Under the pieces are notes generated by a model that did not search any database, was not told the origin of the DNA, and saw only the letters and a list, made by a program, of their open reading frames with translations. From the NCBI GenBank assembly GCA_905250125.1, contig CAJNOL010001166.1:1-64000 (forward strand): a stretch of 64,000 bases of DNA. Reading direction: 5' to 3'. How positions within the stretch are numbered: position 1 is the stretch's first letter; each line of letters opens with the position of its first letter. The translations under genes were made by a program, and so were the position numbers. Origin of the DNA: Rotaria sordida (Eukaryota; Rotifera; Eurotatoria; Philodinida; Philodinidae). Shown here piece after piece: positions 22,901 through 36,605 of the stretch.

Positions 22901-24581
22901 CCTTGATTTAGTTCGTAATGGCCATTAGCAAATTGTCGCTGATGTTTTCTATTTTGTTCTTAGTACGACAATCTCTAGTTAAGATTCTCGACACAAATTT
23001 AGTGTTACTGCATCGTATTGGTATTAGTATCGACAATATCTGAATTTGAAAACTAATTGTAGAGAACGGTTACGCGAGCAAGGACTTATCTTCGTGAGAC
23101 AAAATAACACAAACTGATCGCATGGTTGCCACTTTCTCATTTGCCTTCATCATATCTTTGTCTCTTGATCTCTGCAGATATTGACCTCCTTTTCTTTTCG
23201 TCGTCCTTTCCAAAACTTTTATTTCATAATGAATATGGAAAAGTTAGTAGGTTTTTTCTTGTTTCATGAAATTGGTAAGTAAAAATATAAACTTAGTCAA
23301 TACGAAGCTTCTTAATCCGGATGTTTCGACTTGGAATATTAAAAAGAAATAATTTGGTTCGATCGTAACTTTGATGTCGATAGGAAAGGAAAGAGATTTT
23401 TTAACGTAGATAATGATCGATATTAGCTTTTTTCTTCCACTACAATTTGACATTAGACAGTAAGTATTACCGTTAATTTCTGATGGTCCAAACGAAAAGA
23501 AAGAGCTCTTTATTCGATGTACACATCATTGGACAAGTTCAAGATTTTCATATATTGAGAAAAATTGTACGAAAAGAAGAAAAACATTTCTGTAGACGAA
23601 ATTTATTTCTGAGATTTGAAAGAAATGTGCTGCAGTGACTCAACATGATTTCATTATTAAGAGATCAACGATATTTTGTTCTTTCAAATCTTCATTTCGC
23701 TCAAAGATCTGTTCTGATCCAACAAAATTATAAATGATTTAATGGCTCTTCTAGATATAAAGAAAGATTGAAGCTAAGATAGACAAGTTTCTCAAAAACA
23801 AAAACTTTTATACACACAAAAATTTCGTTGAAATACCGTTTATAGAAATTTTTAATACATATAGATAAACTTGTTAAAATGTGTATTTTTTTTCTCAACA
23901 TAATTACATGCTTTTACTTGTTTCTCTAGTTAGTTCTATTAGTTTATGATTTCATAAATATTTAACTGCAAGGATTTCAGTTGAAAGAAGCAATTTTATA
24001 TGATAATTTTTAGAGATTGTTTTACTGGATTAAGTTTCAGCTTGTTATTTCTTCTTTTTTTCAGCTAGATTTACCGTGCTGTTGCAGATTTATTAATTGA
24101 AACACTATAGAAAATAGAATTCACTTTCTAATAACTGACGTGGATAATCAATTATTTTATACCTAATAAAGAAGTCTAACAAAGGGAATTTCCCATATAT
24201 TCGATAAATTTATGCTTGATTTATCGACAAATCATGATTTCGGTATTGGAATAATCAAATTCTCAAATGCTATTGGGAATAATATGGTATCAATGCAAAA
24301 AAATGGTCAATATGTTGAAAACTTTGAAGAGTTTTAAATCGTTCATTGAATTTGAACTTCCATATAATTTATCCTATTTATTTTCTTTATGTTTTGTTTG
24401 CAATAGCAACTGACTGGTTACCTCTTTTTTTTTCTTCGTGTAAAAAACGTTTTTAAAATAAAAGCTATTAACGACATCTGTAAATTGACAAACTTGTTTA
24501 AACATTGAGGATGTAACTTGGATACCAAAGTACTAAATGGTTATTTTTTGTTTGAAACAATATCATTTCATTTTTTAAACC
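22901..24581. other. Intergenic region upstream of AK7
   Basis: No gene recognised. A candidate minus frame at 23244-23453 has no support. The last 100 bases upstream of the AK7 start codon are AT-rich, without a TATA-type element I can trust. Confidence 0.4.
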
Positions 24582-27500
24582 ATGGCTGACGACTCAGATG
24601 ATGAACAAGTAGGTGAAGAACAATTAAAAGAAGAAGAAGCAGTACCACAAAAACCTAAGAGAATTTTTATTAATCATCTTGATTCATATCATGGAAAACA
24701 TATTGCTCGAGTAAGTCATTAAATTTGATTTAGTTGTTTTTTTTTTGTTTTTCTTAAATTAAAACTCTTTATCTTTTTAAAGTTTTTTGCACGAGCAAAA
24801 CCAGGTGCAACAAGTGAAGCTGTAGAAGAAGAAGAAAATCTTGAAGAAGAACAAGCAGAAGAAAAACAAAAAAAATTATATGATGAACATCCTATTGATG
24901 ATGGTTGGAAAGTATCAGGAACAATTAAAAATAGTCAAGGTTATAAACGACCACCATTTGTTCAAGAAATTCTTCAAGTATTATTTAAATTATATATTTT
25001 AAATTATATCTATCGATTTCTTTTGTTTTTTATTTCAGTATAAAGATCGTAATCAATTAGCTGATTATCTCAAAGAAATGAATGTCATCATTTACGATAT
25101 TACTCATGATCCTGAACAAGTATAATATCTTTCTATTTAATCTAGACTTTTAGTATAGATTCAAATATGATCTACTATTCAATAGAAATATGAGATCATT
25201 ATATTATTTCCTTGTTAATAAAGACTATAAAGCAAAATCTGAAAATTTGATATACATACTAAATATCACACGAGATTTTTCATTGGTTTTTTTGACCTAT
25301 AATTCTCTATGGTATGTTCAGTTTTGTATGTAACTATGATCATTTTTATCAATTTATTGTAATCAGTCAATATTGAAAATATCAACGTCAGAACCACTTA
25401 TAGTCTATAAGAAGAAGAAAAAAAATAGAGTTAATATGTCACGCGAGAGTTTATAACATGTGTAATACGTCCCAATTAAGGCCCAAGCTAATATAACATA
25501 GTTTAGTTCAGTTATTATCTTAAGTACTATCGAAGTTATTGCGAATTGACCCTAAATAGAGTATGTCTCATAGAAGTCATTTTGTGTTTTATGATGTCAC
25601 TTTATTCTTTCCTTTTATGTCTTATATAGTGTACAGTAAAACGTACAATTTATACGTATAGACTGAAAATTATTGTTTTAAATATTTAATCTATATGAGT
25701 CGATCGGACAATCATTATTCGACTGCGAACAGGCGACAACTAAACAGGTTCTTCCAGTATTGTTTTCAGAGTCATAGTAAAACAAACTTCGAATAGCTAG
25801 TTCAGAAGCGCTTTACTACTGTAGTCCATTCGATACTATGAGGAATTGAAGGGTATTAAGTTTTTGTTAAACCATTCATGATCTTGTTTAAAATAATAAT
25901 CTTCTCTACTTGATTAATTCTTTTATTTAGTATTAATATAGTTAAATAATATCTTTTTGTTTTTCTTTCTTCTCAAGATTGATGAAGCTGTATGGACTTG
26001 TCAAAAATTAGAATCAATTATAAATGAACTTGATCATCCAATAACATTTATTCTTCTTTCAACTATAATGACATGGGCAAAAACACAACCAAATGAAGTA
26101 AGATAATTTTTTTTCTTTTTCTCTTATATATTTTAATTATTAGGATGAAGTACCATTTTCAGAAGATGAATTTCGTCGTCGTCGAGCTCATCCAAATTTT
26201 AAAGAACATCATAGTGCTGAAAAATTAATAACTAAACTTGGTTTAACAAATAAAAAAAAATTAATTACATATGTTGTTGCTACGGGTTTAACATATGGTA
26301 TGGAAGAAAATGTTTTTCATTATATGTTTAAATCAGCATGGCATAATGCACCTGAACTTCAAGTATTTGGTAAAGGTGGAAATTTCTTACCAACAATTCA
26401 TGTTATAGATCTTGCTGCGTAAGAAATATGAATAATAATAATTTCTTTTTTTTTTGTAAATATTTTATTTTTTTGCTATATAGTGTTTTACAAAATTTGG
26501 CTGATCGTCAATTGAAAATACGTTATATTGTTGCTGGTGATACAAGTAAAGATACATTAATACGTATTACACGTAAAGTTAGTCAAACACTTGGAACGGG
26601 CAAAGTAAAAACTGTTGATCAAGAAGATGCAATGCTCAATAAAGATATATCGGTACAAGATTCTTCTTTAAGTCATACATATGCTTTTTGTATTTAGATT
26701 TGTTACATTAATAGATCTTATGATCTATTTCAGTTAAAAGAAATATATTTTTGTTTTCTAGTTATTACACTTAGGGCATATCAAAAGTTCTGACCACGAC
26801 ATTTAAAGGATCTTTCCGGATAAGAAGACTTAATGAGAAATGGAAAACTAAATATAGCATGTTGTAGAGTTTTTCCAGACACGTCGAATGGTATATAACA
26901 AACCCTGTTTTCATAAGATCTTGAAGGAACTAGAGTCAATTTATTGATAGACAACTACACACCCACAAGATAACCAGAGATGCTACATATATGAGGTTGT
27001 AGCCCATCAAAAACTCTACAAAATCATATGTGAGAAAAAATATTTTACAAATACTAAGGACAACAATATTCAGAAACTTATCATGCTTGAATGTGGACTA
27101 TCAGTAAATTGACTCTAGTTCCTTTAAGGTCTTATGAAAACAGGATTTGTTATATACCATTCAATGCACTTGAAAAAGCTCTACAACATGGTATATTTAG
27201 TTTTTCATTTCTCAATAGGTTTCCTTATCCGGAAAGATCTTTTAAACCCCGTAGCCAGAACTTTTAGTATGCTTAAAGTATTAATAATGCACACCTATAA
27301 TTATCCAAAAAAAAAAGTTTTTTTTTTTTTATAAAACTTTAATATTGTTTTATTAGCAAGCTGACTATGATATGTTACTTGCCAATATGCAATTTGAACC
27401 AATTTTTATTCGTGAACAAATGAATATAAAATGGCATTGTGAAAATGGTATTACAGAAAATATTCAAAAGATTGTTGATGAATATCGTACTCAACGAAAA

Positions 27501-30500
27501 TTAACAGTAATTTAAATAAAATTGATATAATATCAAATTGGATGATATTTTTTTTTGTATTTTTAGCCAATTAAAATTTGTATTCTTGGTCCACCAGCAT
27601 CAGGAAAAACGACAATTGCAAAACAATTAGCACAAGAATATAAATTACATCATCTTCAAATAAAAGATGTTATTGAAGATACAAAAAATGAACTTGTAAA
27701 AGACAAAAAAAAAAAGAAAAAAAAAAACTTTTTATTTTTGCGAAAAATATTCTTTAGGAACAATTAGTTAAACGTGATGGTGAAAGTGAACAAAATGAAG
27801 AAGAAGCTGATGAGCAAGATACAGATGAAACATTAGCAGAACGTATTGAAGAAGCACGAAGTATTTTAGAAAAACTTGAAGAAGTTCGACGTGATTCAAA
27901 AGATGGTATAAAAAGACAAAAAGAATTCATTTTGTTTTTTAATATTAGAATAATTTTCTTTTCTTTTTTCAGCACGTTTGGATGATGAACTTTTAACACA
28001 ACTTTTTAAAATAAAACTTATGTCACCATCATGTCAAAATCAAGGTTATGTACTTGATGGTTATCCAAAAACAGCAGATCAAGCACAAAATTTATTTGGA
28101 GGTAAAAATAGAAATATTCTACAATTTTACTTTTATATATTTATTTCTTTTGTTTTTTTTTCTTTTAAGCATCTGGTGAAGGAGGTAAAATTTTTCGACA
28201 AAATTTTATTAGAATTTTTTTGGTTTCTTTCATTGAAATATATAGAAGAAGAAGATGCTGAAGATAAAAAACCACCAGTAAATGAACTTATTATTCCTGG
28301 TTTGTTCAGATACTTTTTTTGTTTTCAAAAATTAAATCGAATTTTCTATGAATTTTTATAGAACATGTTTTTATACTCGATGCAAGTAATGAACATCTTC
28401 GTCAACGTATTATGCATTTACCAGAAAAAGTCGTTGCTGGTACACATAATACTGAATTAGAATTTAAACGTCGTTTAAAAATTTATAATGAACTTGGTGA
28501 TGATTCACATCCAGCTAAATTTTTCGAAGATGTTGATCGACCAGGCGAAACAATTAGTAAGAATAATTAATTCTTAAATTTTTAGAACTAACAATCTTAA
28601 CTGTTATTGTTGATTAACTTTATTTATAATTCTTGTGTGTGTGTGTGAAAATTATCTTCAGAGTTAATTGAGTATTCAATAGATTGAAGTTTTGGAAGTC
28701 TTTAAAAAAAAACGCTTTTACCTCCGAGAGAGAATCAATCGTTTGAACCTTCAAGGGCACATTGATCTAAAAGAGTTCGTCCCCATGGTACAGTGTGCAT
28801 TTTTTGGATGACAGGTGGACATGTGATTTTCGTGCTTAGAAAGAAGTTTGTGTTGCTCAGAAAATTCCTTTTAAGAAAATAAAGTATTTTTTCGATGAAA
28901 AACATCTGAGGGTAAATCCAATTTTAGATCCGGACCCGGTTCCCGAATTGTACTCTTGATACTTAATAAAACTTATTTAATTCGCACCTGATAATCCTCC
29001 AGGAACACACCTTCGACAGTTCTGAAGCAATCTCGATCATGATCTTATAAGAATAAACTTATAATTGGCTCTTATTTTTTCGGAGTAACACCCATGAAGT
29101 CAGACTCGAATCTGGACCCGACTGGGTCCGGGATCAACCCGACGGGCTCTACCTGAGAGCGACCCTTGCCCACATTTTTTCGAGAAAATGTTTTGTATGA
29201 CACATTTCACGTGCTGATTTCGAATATGATATTTTTGTTCACTACGAACCTTTCTGAACTGTAGAAAATTGTAAAATACTTGAAAAACCAAGGTTTTTGG
29301 AAGGTTTACTGTACCATCCGGGAATGTTTGTGCTGATAGGAATGATACTGAACAGAGAGAAGAACATTTTGGCAAAGTTTGAGAGGATTTTAATCATGAC
29401 TAAGAATGGCGCGCTCACTTTACTAAACTTAGATATTTGGATAATCAATATAGAAAAATTTTTATTTTCTTTTCAAAAGTCGCATGTTCAAACTAAAAGA
29501 TTTCTTCGATAATAGGTACTAGACGACGTGCAGATTCAGAATATCTGCTGGAAGGTGGGAGGATGCCTATCAGTTTGTCTAAAAAATAATTTTCTCATCG
29601 ATACCACTGATTCTAGACTAATTTTTGAATAGCAACTTTTCTATTCTACTTAAAATTCGTAACAAAAATTTTAATGCCATTAGATAGAGCAGATCTTGAA
29701 GTATATTTATCACTATCTGGATGGATAAGATGTCGATATTCGTTTGTTTTTTCACCTTATGTCCGTCTGGACACACACTCTGCATGAGTCGTTGGAGTTG
29801 AATCATTTAGGTATTTCCCGAAAGACTAAATTATGGGATTTCGATACATTGAAGCGTTCTTGTAGATTTAATATGAACTCAAAAGATAAATATCAGTTCA
29901 GCTGTTTCTCTGATTAGAGAAATTTTATATACTTCAGATAGGATAGTTAAAATCCTGTATATCAGTTCATGATAGAAGTTCGAATGGTAGATGTTTCCAA
30001 AAAAAGAAAAATCAATGAAGTTATCGTTCTTGGTTACTATGATTTTTGTCAGATATTGTCTTAAATGTTCTCGAAGTTTATTGATCGAAGTATAAATTCA
30101 TTTTTATTGATTATCAGAGATAAAAATTGTTCTACTAATGAATAACAAAAACACCAATCAAAGACAATTGAATCTGATAAAATTTCAATTATTTTCTTTC
30201 GATCAATAATACTAATATCAACAAATATGTTCTCCTATCCTAATGTTTTTTTTTCTTCTTTCATAGAAATTGATGATGATCGAAGTATAAATCATCGTAA
30301 TATAGTTGAAAAAATAATGCAACGTGTTAAAGAACCTCATAATTATGGACCAACACCTGAAGAACAAGAATATGCAAAACGTAAAGAATTAAATGAAAAA
30401 GAAAAACGTGAACGTGAAGAACGTGAAGAACGTGAAAGAGATGAACAAGAAGCAGCTAATGATCGAATGAAAAAACAAAAAGATTGGACAACAAAATTAG

Positions 30501-30798
30501 AACAAATAAAACGTGAAGAATTTGAAATGCTCGATGCACAATCAACACCATTAAGAAATTATCTTATGGCACATGTTATGCCAACATTAACAAAAGCATT
30601 AATTGGTATTAGTGATTTAATATTCAAAAATTAAAAAATAATTTTATTCTTGTTTAGAATGTTGTCAAGTACGACCTGATGATCCAGTTGATTTTGTGGT
30701 TCGTATTTTTTTATTTTTATCGATATAAATTTTTGTATTTTTTATTCTTTTTTTTTTTTAAGGCTGAATACCTTTTCAAAAATAACCCTCAAGTTTAA
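24582..30798 (+). CDS. AK7: Adenylate kinase 7, ciliary nucleotide kinase with Dpy-30 tail
   Basis: Sixteen exons in consistent phase, 734 residues (human AK7 is about 720): 24582-24710, 24783-24977, 25039-25119, 25978-26097, 26144-26418, 26484-26652, 27357-27506, 27567-27695, 27758-27905, 27973-28101, 28170-28184, 28246-28299, 28362-28556, 30267-30605, 30658-30698, 30763-30798. The start [14 protein letters not shown] is acidic; [12 protein letters not shown] follows. The N-terminal half is the AK7-specific Rossmann-like part ([35 protein letters not shown]). The kinase P-loop GPPASGKTT is at about 378-386, the lid/acceptor part LDGYPKT and PEKVVAGTH follow, then a Glu/Arg/Lys coiled coil (about 630-670) and the Dpy-30 dimerisation motif ([22 protein letters not shown]). 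It makes ADP from ATP and AMP in cilia and flagella. All introns are GT-AG. Intron 6 carries a fold-back; intron 13 is 1.7 kb. AATAAA is at 30835. No disruption is seen. Confidence 0.96.
26771..27276. mobile_element. 506-bp fold-back element in AK7 intron 6
   Basis: The left arm 26771-26951 (TTAGGGCATATCAAAAGTTC ... GGAACTAGAGTCAATTTA) is complementary to the right arm about 27098-27276 (TAAATTGACTCTAGTTCC ... CAGAACTTTTAGTATGC), arms about 180 bp, loop about 146 bp. The outer ends differ (TTAGGGCAT / ATGCTTAA). No transposase. It nearly fills the 704-base intron. The plus frame 27134-27334 is part of the right arm and not a gene. Confidence 0.85.
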
Positions 30799-32281
30799 AT
30801 TTATTTTATTTCTTTCTTTTTTTTCTTAATTCTTAATAAAAATATAAATAAAACGTAAATTAACTTGATAAATTTGTTTTAACTTTATCTATAAAATAAA
30901 TTTTTCTTACAAATTTAACAAATGATGTGCATATAACTTATTATCATGATATAAAAGAAAGCACGTCTCATATTTTTTTTTTCTCTAATCTTTCATGCTT
31001 TTCATAAGAGAATAATAATCGATAATGATAATTTATTCAGTTTTATATGAGACATTCGATTTATCTTTTATTTATCATACAATATATGGAACGTTTGGCT
31101 TAATTTATTTCTCTCCCGAGATTATTAAACAAGTATATCATCTGATTGATATGAAATATCGACAATATTTAAAAGATAAGAATATTTATTTAGTGTAGAA
31201 AATAAAATAAAATGTGAAATTCTAATAAGTCATATTTAATTAATCATGATGAAGATGGATGTATGAGACAATGTGTCTAATAAGAGTAGAGACTTGACTT
31301 TTGTTCTTATTTTCTCTTATTTCCCATTCTTTGTTTGAGAATCTCGTATATACTTAGGGTATACTCTTTGGCGTTTGCATCTGCTATGCTAATACGATGA
31401 GAGACAAAGATTATTATTTTTTCTCCTCTTTTTTTTCTATATTTCTTTCTATTCTCTGTTCCATATCGTGTATTGCTTTCTTGGTGTCAGAAGAAGATAA
31501 ATCAAACAATAAAAAAAAACCCGGCGCCATCATCAAGCAGTATAGCAATCTATTTAACTGCATATACATACTAGCATAGAGCAAAACAGGTTCCTATTAC
31601 AAATAAAAAAAACAAAACCAAATTTTTCAATACGTTTTCGTCTTTTGTATATTATTTAACAAATTTCATCAATTATTACATCTACTTACATACATTAACA
31701 TGTAACAATCTTCAATGAAACAAGCAAAAGTCTAACAAAAATATAAAAACAAAAACCCTTAAGCAAATTCAATCCGTCAATTATCATTCGATTTATCAAA
31801 ACAAAATATGTCAATGGAATCATTTGAGCGTAAGTGATTAAACTGACACCTGATTCGACCCCATGCTGAGTGTGTTGATTTGATAATTGACACATTAGTA
31901 ATATCTTGAAATAAGTATCCTAGTGTCAAGTAGATAATAAATTGGAAAGATGGTTCCATATGGTTTATTTAGAAGACTACGAGCATTTTCTTTTTTTTCT
32001 ATCTGCTGACAATATATTGCTTGTCTTTTGTATAATAACAGAAAAACTATGGAACATCTGTTGTTTATCGAGAGAATAGTGTAGAGACTAAGAATAATGA
32101 GATATATATGTCGAAACAAGTTTCTTTCTTTCGTATTTTTTCTTTTTGTACTTTTTTATATACGTAGTAAGACATCATAAAACAATAATGAGATTGCTTA
32201 TATTGAAGAAATAGAGAATGTTAAAATGATGTTGACATAAGTTGGTAATATGCTAATGTTGTTGATATTTATTTACAATAG
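30799..32281. other. AK7 3' UTR and the unplaced 5' end of the KChIP-like gene
   Basis: The AK7 3' UTR with AATAAA at 30835-30840 lies at the left. The first coding exon of the next gene should lie somewhere here (it must end in phase 1), but I could not find a convincing one. The frame at 31397-31579 is low-complexity and weak. Confidence 0.4.
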
Positions 32282-33460
32282 AAGATGCTGCTGACGATTC
32301 AACGATATTACCCGTGGAAATACGTAAAGTACCAAAAAGTTTAGAAGAAATTGTACGAATAACAAAATTTAGTAAATCAGAAATACGATTACTTTATAAA
32401 GGTTTTAAACAAGTATGAAAAAAAATTTTTTTAATATAATTTTTATTATATTAAAAAATTGCGTAATTTTTTTTTTGTTTTGTTTTGTTTTTTTATAGGA
32501 ATGTCCAAATGGTGCTGTCACTGAACGAGAATTTCAAACAATTTATTCACATTTTTTTCCTCATGGCAATTGTCAAAATTATACAAGTTTTTTATTTCGT
32601 GTTTTAGATAGACGGAAACGGATGTATTTTACATTTGAAGTAAATTATACTCATATATAAATATAAGAAGAATTAACATATAAAGAACGAGAAAGAAAAA
32701 TATTTTAGTCTTTTTCTTTCTTATTTGTTTATTTTGAGTCTTGATTTAAGAATAAATATATGAAAGATTAAAATAATATCAATTAATTCTAGATTATTAT
32801 TCAAAGAAAGAAAAAAAAAGTTTGAGAATATCATTTTTGATCAGGATTATGAAGATAATATGATGAAGTTATTTGATATTAAATGAGACGATTCAGTCAT
32901 GAAATATTATCCGAAGGATCCTATCGAGTCTAATATATCTAAATACATCTTTTCTTAATAAAAGAACAACAAACATCATCAGGCTCTTTTTCCTTGACAT
33001 AGGATTATATCCAAACGTTATCAATTTTGGTGCGTGGTAGTATCAAGGAAAAACTTCATTGGATCTTTCGTTTCTATGATATTTATGATGATGGTAAATT
33101 AACAAAACAAGTATGATATATTTTATCATATTCGTTTATATTTCTTATTTGATTTATTCTTTATTAAGACACTTGAAACAATTGTTCGTTCATTATATGA
33201 TCTTCTTGGACCAAATATTTTTGTTCATCAACCAGTTACTGACGAAACAATTCAAAAACATTCAACTATTTTATTTGAAAAACTTGATCGTCATCATTCT
33301 GGAAGTATTAATTTAGATGATTTTATGAAATATTGTTTACGTGTATGTGTATATTATCGATTGAAAATATGAATATATTCTTCGTTTGTTTTTTTTTTGT
33401 TATATTTAGAATGAACAATTAGTAAATGAAATTGAATTACTATCATCGACTGCTGTTTAA
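32282..33460 (+). CDS. KCNIP: KChIP-like neuronal calcium sensor, 5' exon missing
   Basis: Five exons in phase: 32282-32412, 32499-32639, 33003-33110, 33169-33342, 33410-33460 (200 codons before TAA). The first seen exon begins (G)AA GAT, i.e. Glu-Asp, after TTACAATAG; vertebrate KChIPs also switch from variable N-termini to the core at a Glu-Asp, as I recall. Core signatures: LYKGFKQECPNG, IYSHFFPHGN, LSILVRGSIKEKL and FRFYDIYDDG. KChIPs bind Kv4 channel N-termini and confer calcium sensing. EF-hand 2 (LDRRKRMYFTFED) lacks acidic residues at positions 3 and 5; EF-hand 3 (DIYDDGKLTKQT) has Thr at position 12 instead of Glu; EF-hand 4 (DRHHSGSINLDD) lacks acidic residues at 3 and 5 and has Asp at 12. 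Calcium binding is therefore probably weak or lost. AATAAA lies at 33662. It could instead be another NCS-family member, but the ILVRG stretch favours KChIP. Confidence 0.82.
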
Positions 33461-34301
33461 TTGAACATAAAAGGGTGTTTCTTTTCTCTTGTCTATATGA
33501 TGGTGTAATGTTGTTTTTACTCTAGGAAAACATCATTTGAAAATTGAATATTCTTTTCATTATTCTTAAAATACATACTATATTATATGAATATTTGACT
33601 TAATGATGAAACCATATGATGTGAACATTTTCTCATGCGATAAATTTTTTTTGTATGTTTGAATAAAAAATAAATAAACTATTGTGCATATGACACATAA
33701 ACATACATTTATTTAATAGTATCTAGTACTATTATTGAAATCATAAAAAAAAAAAAAAAATTTGTTATTCTATATAAAATATTCCATTGAAAAACAATTT
33801 CTGAAGATTCAGATAAAAATTATAATCTCTATCTATTTTACATTACACCTTAAGAGATCTAATCAATTTATGAAGATTTGTTTGATCAAATCTGAAAAAT
33901 CGATTATTTGTACATATGTCGATTTTAGCTAACATCTGTTTATTGAGGTCAACAGGCAAAATTCTTAGTCAAAAGAGATTAAGATTACACTATAGTATTT
34001 AGTTAGTAATAATAAAATATCTATTTACATTTTATGTAAGTGAATCAATTGTCTATCAATGATTATTATTGAGGTTTTTAAACTTCGTATCATCATATGA
34101 TAAGAAACTATATTATTTAACAAAATTATATCAGACTGGAATCTGTTTTAACTAATAAAAATTCGCTTCGAACTAATTTTAATAAGATATTTTATTAATT
34201 GAATGATCAACTTTGAAAGAAATATTAGCAATATCAATCATGAAGCAAAAAAAATTAGTACTTAATAGTATGTTTTCTTGTTACATATTTTCCATATTTG
34301 A

Positions 34302-34347
34302 GCGTGTGGGTTGGCTAATACGTCTTCTCTACACCCATATCCACTAT
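34302..34347. repeat. Telomere-like hairpin, short
   Basis: GCGTGTGGGTTGG, loop CTAATACGTCTTCTCT, then ACACCCATATCCAC. The loop again carries a CTTCTC pyrimidine tract. One of only two copies inside the 24.5-49.6 kb gene block. Confidence 0.55.
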
Positions 34348-36429
34348 ACATTCATAGAAAAATTACGCCGATAATTGAATATTAACTGTAACCAGTTAAA
34401 GATAAATGTAATGAGGAACCATATGGTATGACGTATATGATTTTAGTTGAGACGCCCCCATTGTTTAAGATGATTGTCTTCATTACTCCATAATCTGCTA
34501 CGAGTTATTCATTATCATCCAACTAATAACAATGAAATATCGATTATATCTTTTAAGATCTCAATTTTATATTTCGTTTTATTGATATTATTTGTAATAC
34601 AAATTTAAAATATTTTATTATTATAAACGATATTATCAATACATTATTCTATATGAATAAGAACATCATCAATATGTGGTCTATTCTATTGAAGTTCACA
34701 AGCTAAATCATACATTCGATAGAATCTCATTCATTAATGTAATAAAGATAATTATGTATCAGATAGGTAGTACAATCTAATCAACTTCACTTTGTGAATC
34801 ATTTTTACGAAAAAACAAAAAACTCTTCTTCACTGTGATTATAATAAATCAAAATCAACATAAAATTGTCTAAATATATTCTGCATCTATTGGACAATAG
34901 TCAAAACTTGATTAACTAAACATTAATAATTAGTTAAAATTAATTTCCAGACGAATAGTTCATCGTATTGTAAACAGAAAATAGATTGATTAGATTAAAT
35001 TTATATTTATATTTTTCTTTCATAAGAATTTTAAATTATTGTCTATCATTAACGAACGAATATTAATGAATCTTTTTTTTTTTGTTTTTGTCGATGACGT
35101 AAAACTACTGTTAATCAATCAATATCTTGATGAGTTAATTACATCTTCAATAATTATATGAAGTATGTGATTGATGTTTCTACGTCATAATAGGAACATA
35201 GCAAAGACATTTGATAAAGGTTGAAAGTTGATGTTTTTTGTCATTTGTCAATAAAACAGGAGGAATGATATATATTATCATGAATTACTAGGTAGCAAAA
35301 TATCATATTTTGTTTAGAGACAAAACAAAAGAATGTTTTTTCTTGTCTAGTCTAACAAATATGCAGATTTTTGTTATAATGATACTATTTGATAAATGAC
35401 ATTGTATGCAATTGTTAGTTTCTTATGGTTGAAAATTTCTTAACAAAGATAATTTAACTTAAGGTTAACAGAGAATGATGTTCGTAAATAGAAGTTCCTA
35501 ATGATGATTCAAATTATTTCATGAGATTTAGAATAATTATTGACGAAAGACTTACAAAAATATTCGATGATTTATTGAGATATAGGAGAAAATCAAAGTC
35601 TCTAATACAATGAAATATAAAATTTTTCTCATGATTCAACTAATTTCGAATGTAGGATTTGATCATATGAATTAATTAATCCTTATAATTCTTGACCAAC
35701 ATAAGATAAGACAAGAGATATATGCAGTTGTCTTATTGAGTTAATATCTTTAGTATCTGTAAACTATGTTTGTCTCTCAGCTGAAATATTAACTATTATC
35801 GTTTTTTAAAAAGAACATGAGTAAGGTAGAATGTTTATAATTTTTTAGCGGAAACAGATGTGGTTTTCAGCATTTGAAAGAGGACAGTTGAGGATACAGA
35901 TCGATGTAAACATAAAAAAATTTCCCGGTACTTTCTAGGCTAATTCTAACGAAGCTAAGTTGGGAAAATAATCAGTTTGTCAAAAAAAAAAACTTTTTTT
36001 TAGTTGTTTTTTCGGCAGCCTAGGCCTATAAACAGCCTTCTTTCTAACGATGCAAAAACCAAGTCTTTATCGCTTTCTATTCTCGAAATAGAGACACTTT
36101 GATGAATCTGTCCAATGAAGGTTTGAATATAAATGTTTCAAGACATTAAAAAGTTAGAACTCAAAGCTTGCAACACTTCTTCACTTTTATGACGCTCTGT
36201 ATTGACGAGTTACTTGAAAAGAGCTTGTAATATTTTATTTTATAAAAAAATAACTTCTCAGAAAAATGCAAAACCAATATTTTAGAAAACAATACCATTC
36301 TTCTCCGTCTCCGATATCTGATTCGATACTTTCATCTTTCCATTCTAATTCAATTACTCGTTCTGCGTATTCATCGACATTTTGAAATATCTTTTCAAAT
36401 TTTTGTACGTGATGAAAATAACTATCTTG

Positions 36430-36490
36430 AGGATGTGTGGATGTGTTTAGTTGACTGCAATGCTTAAACCATACATCCACACTTACATCC
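36430..36490. repeat. Telomere-like hairpin
   Basis: GAGGATGTGTGGATGTGTTTAG faces ATACATCCACACTTACATCC across a short spacer (TTGACTGCAATGCTTAAACC). Confidence 0.65.
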
Positions 36491-36605
36491 TTTTCAATGT
36501 TCATAATATATCGATTATAATTTTTTCTATTTTATTGAACAAAAACCATACGAATAAACTTACTGATTATTAGTTTGTTAGAATTTTGATAAAGTTAGAG
36601 TATTG

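Noticed and set aside
29100-29375. Minus frame of 91 codons in AK7 intron 13, and GGACCCGG-type words nearby
   Set aside because: The frame is intronic and unlike any family I know. The GC-rich words hint at an old repeat but no ends could be defined.
36235-36504. Minus frame of 89 codons (MNIEKDVSVDVWFKH...)
   Set aside because: Its N-terminus lies on a telomere-like hairpin and its C-terminus is AT-driven; the middle acidic part alone is not enough to call a gene.
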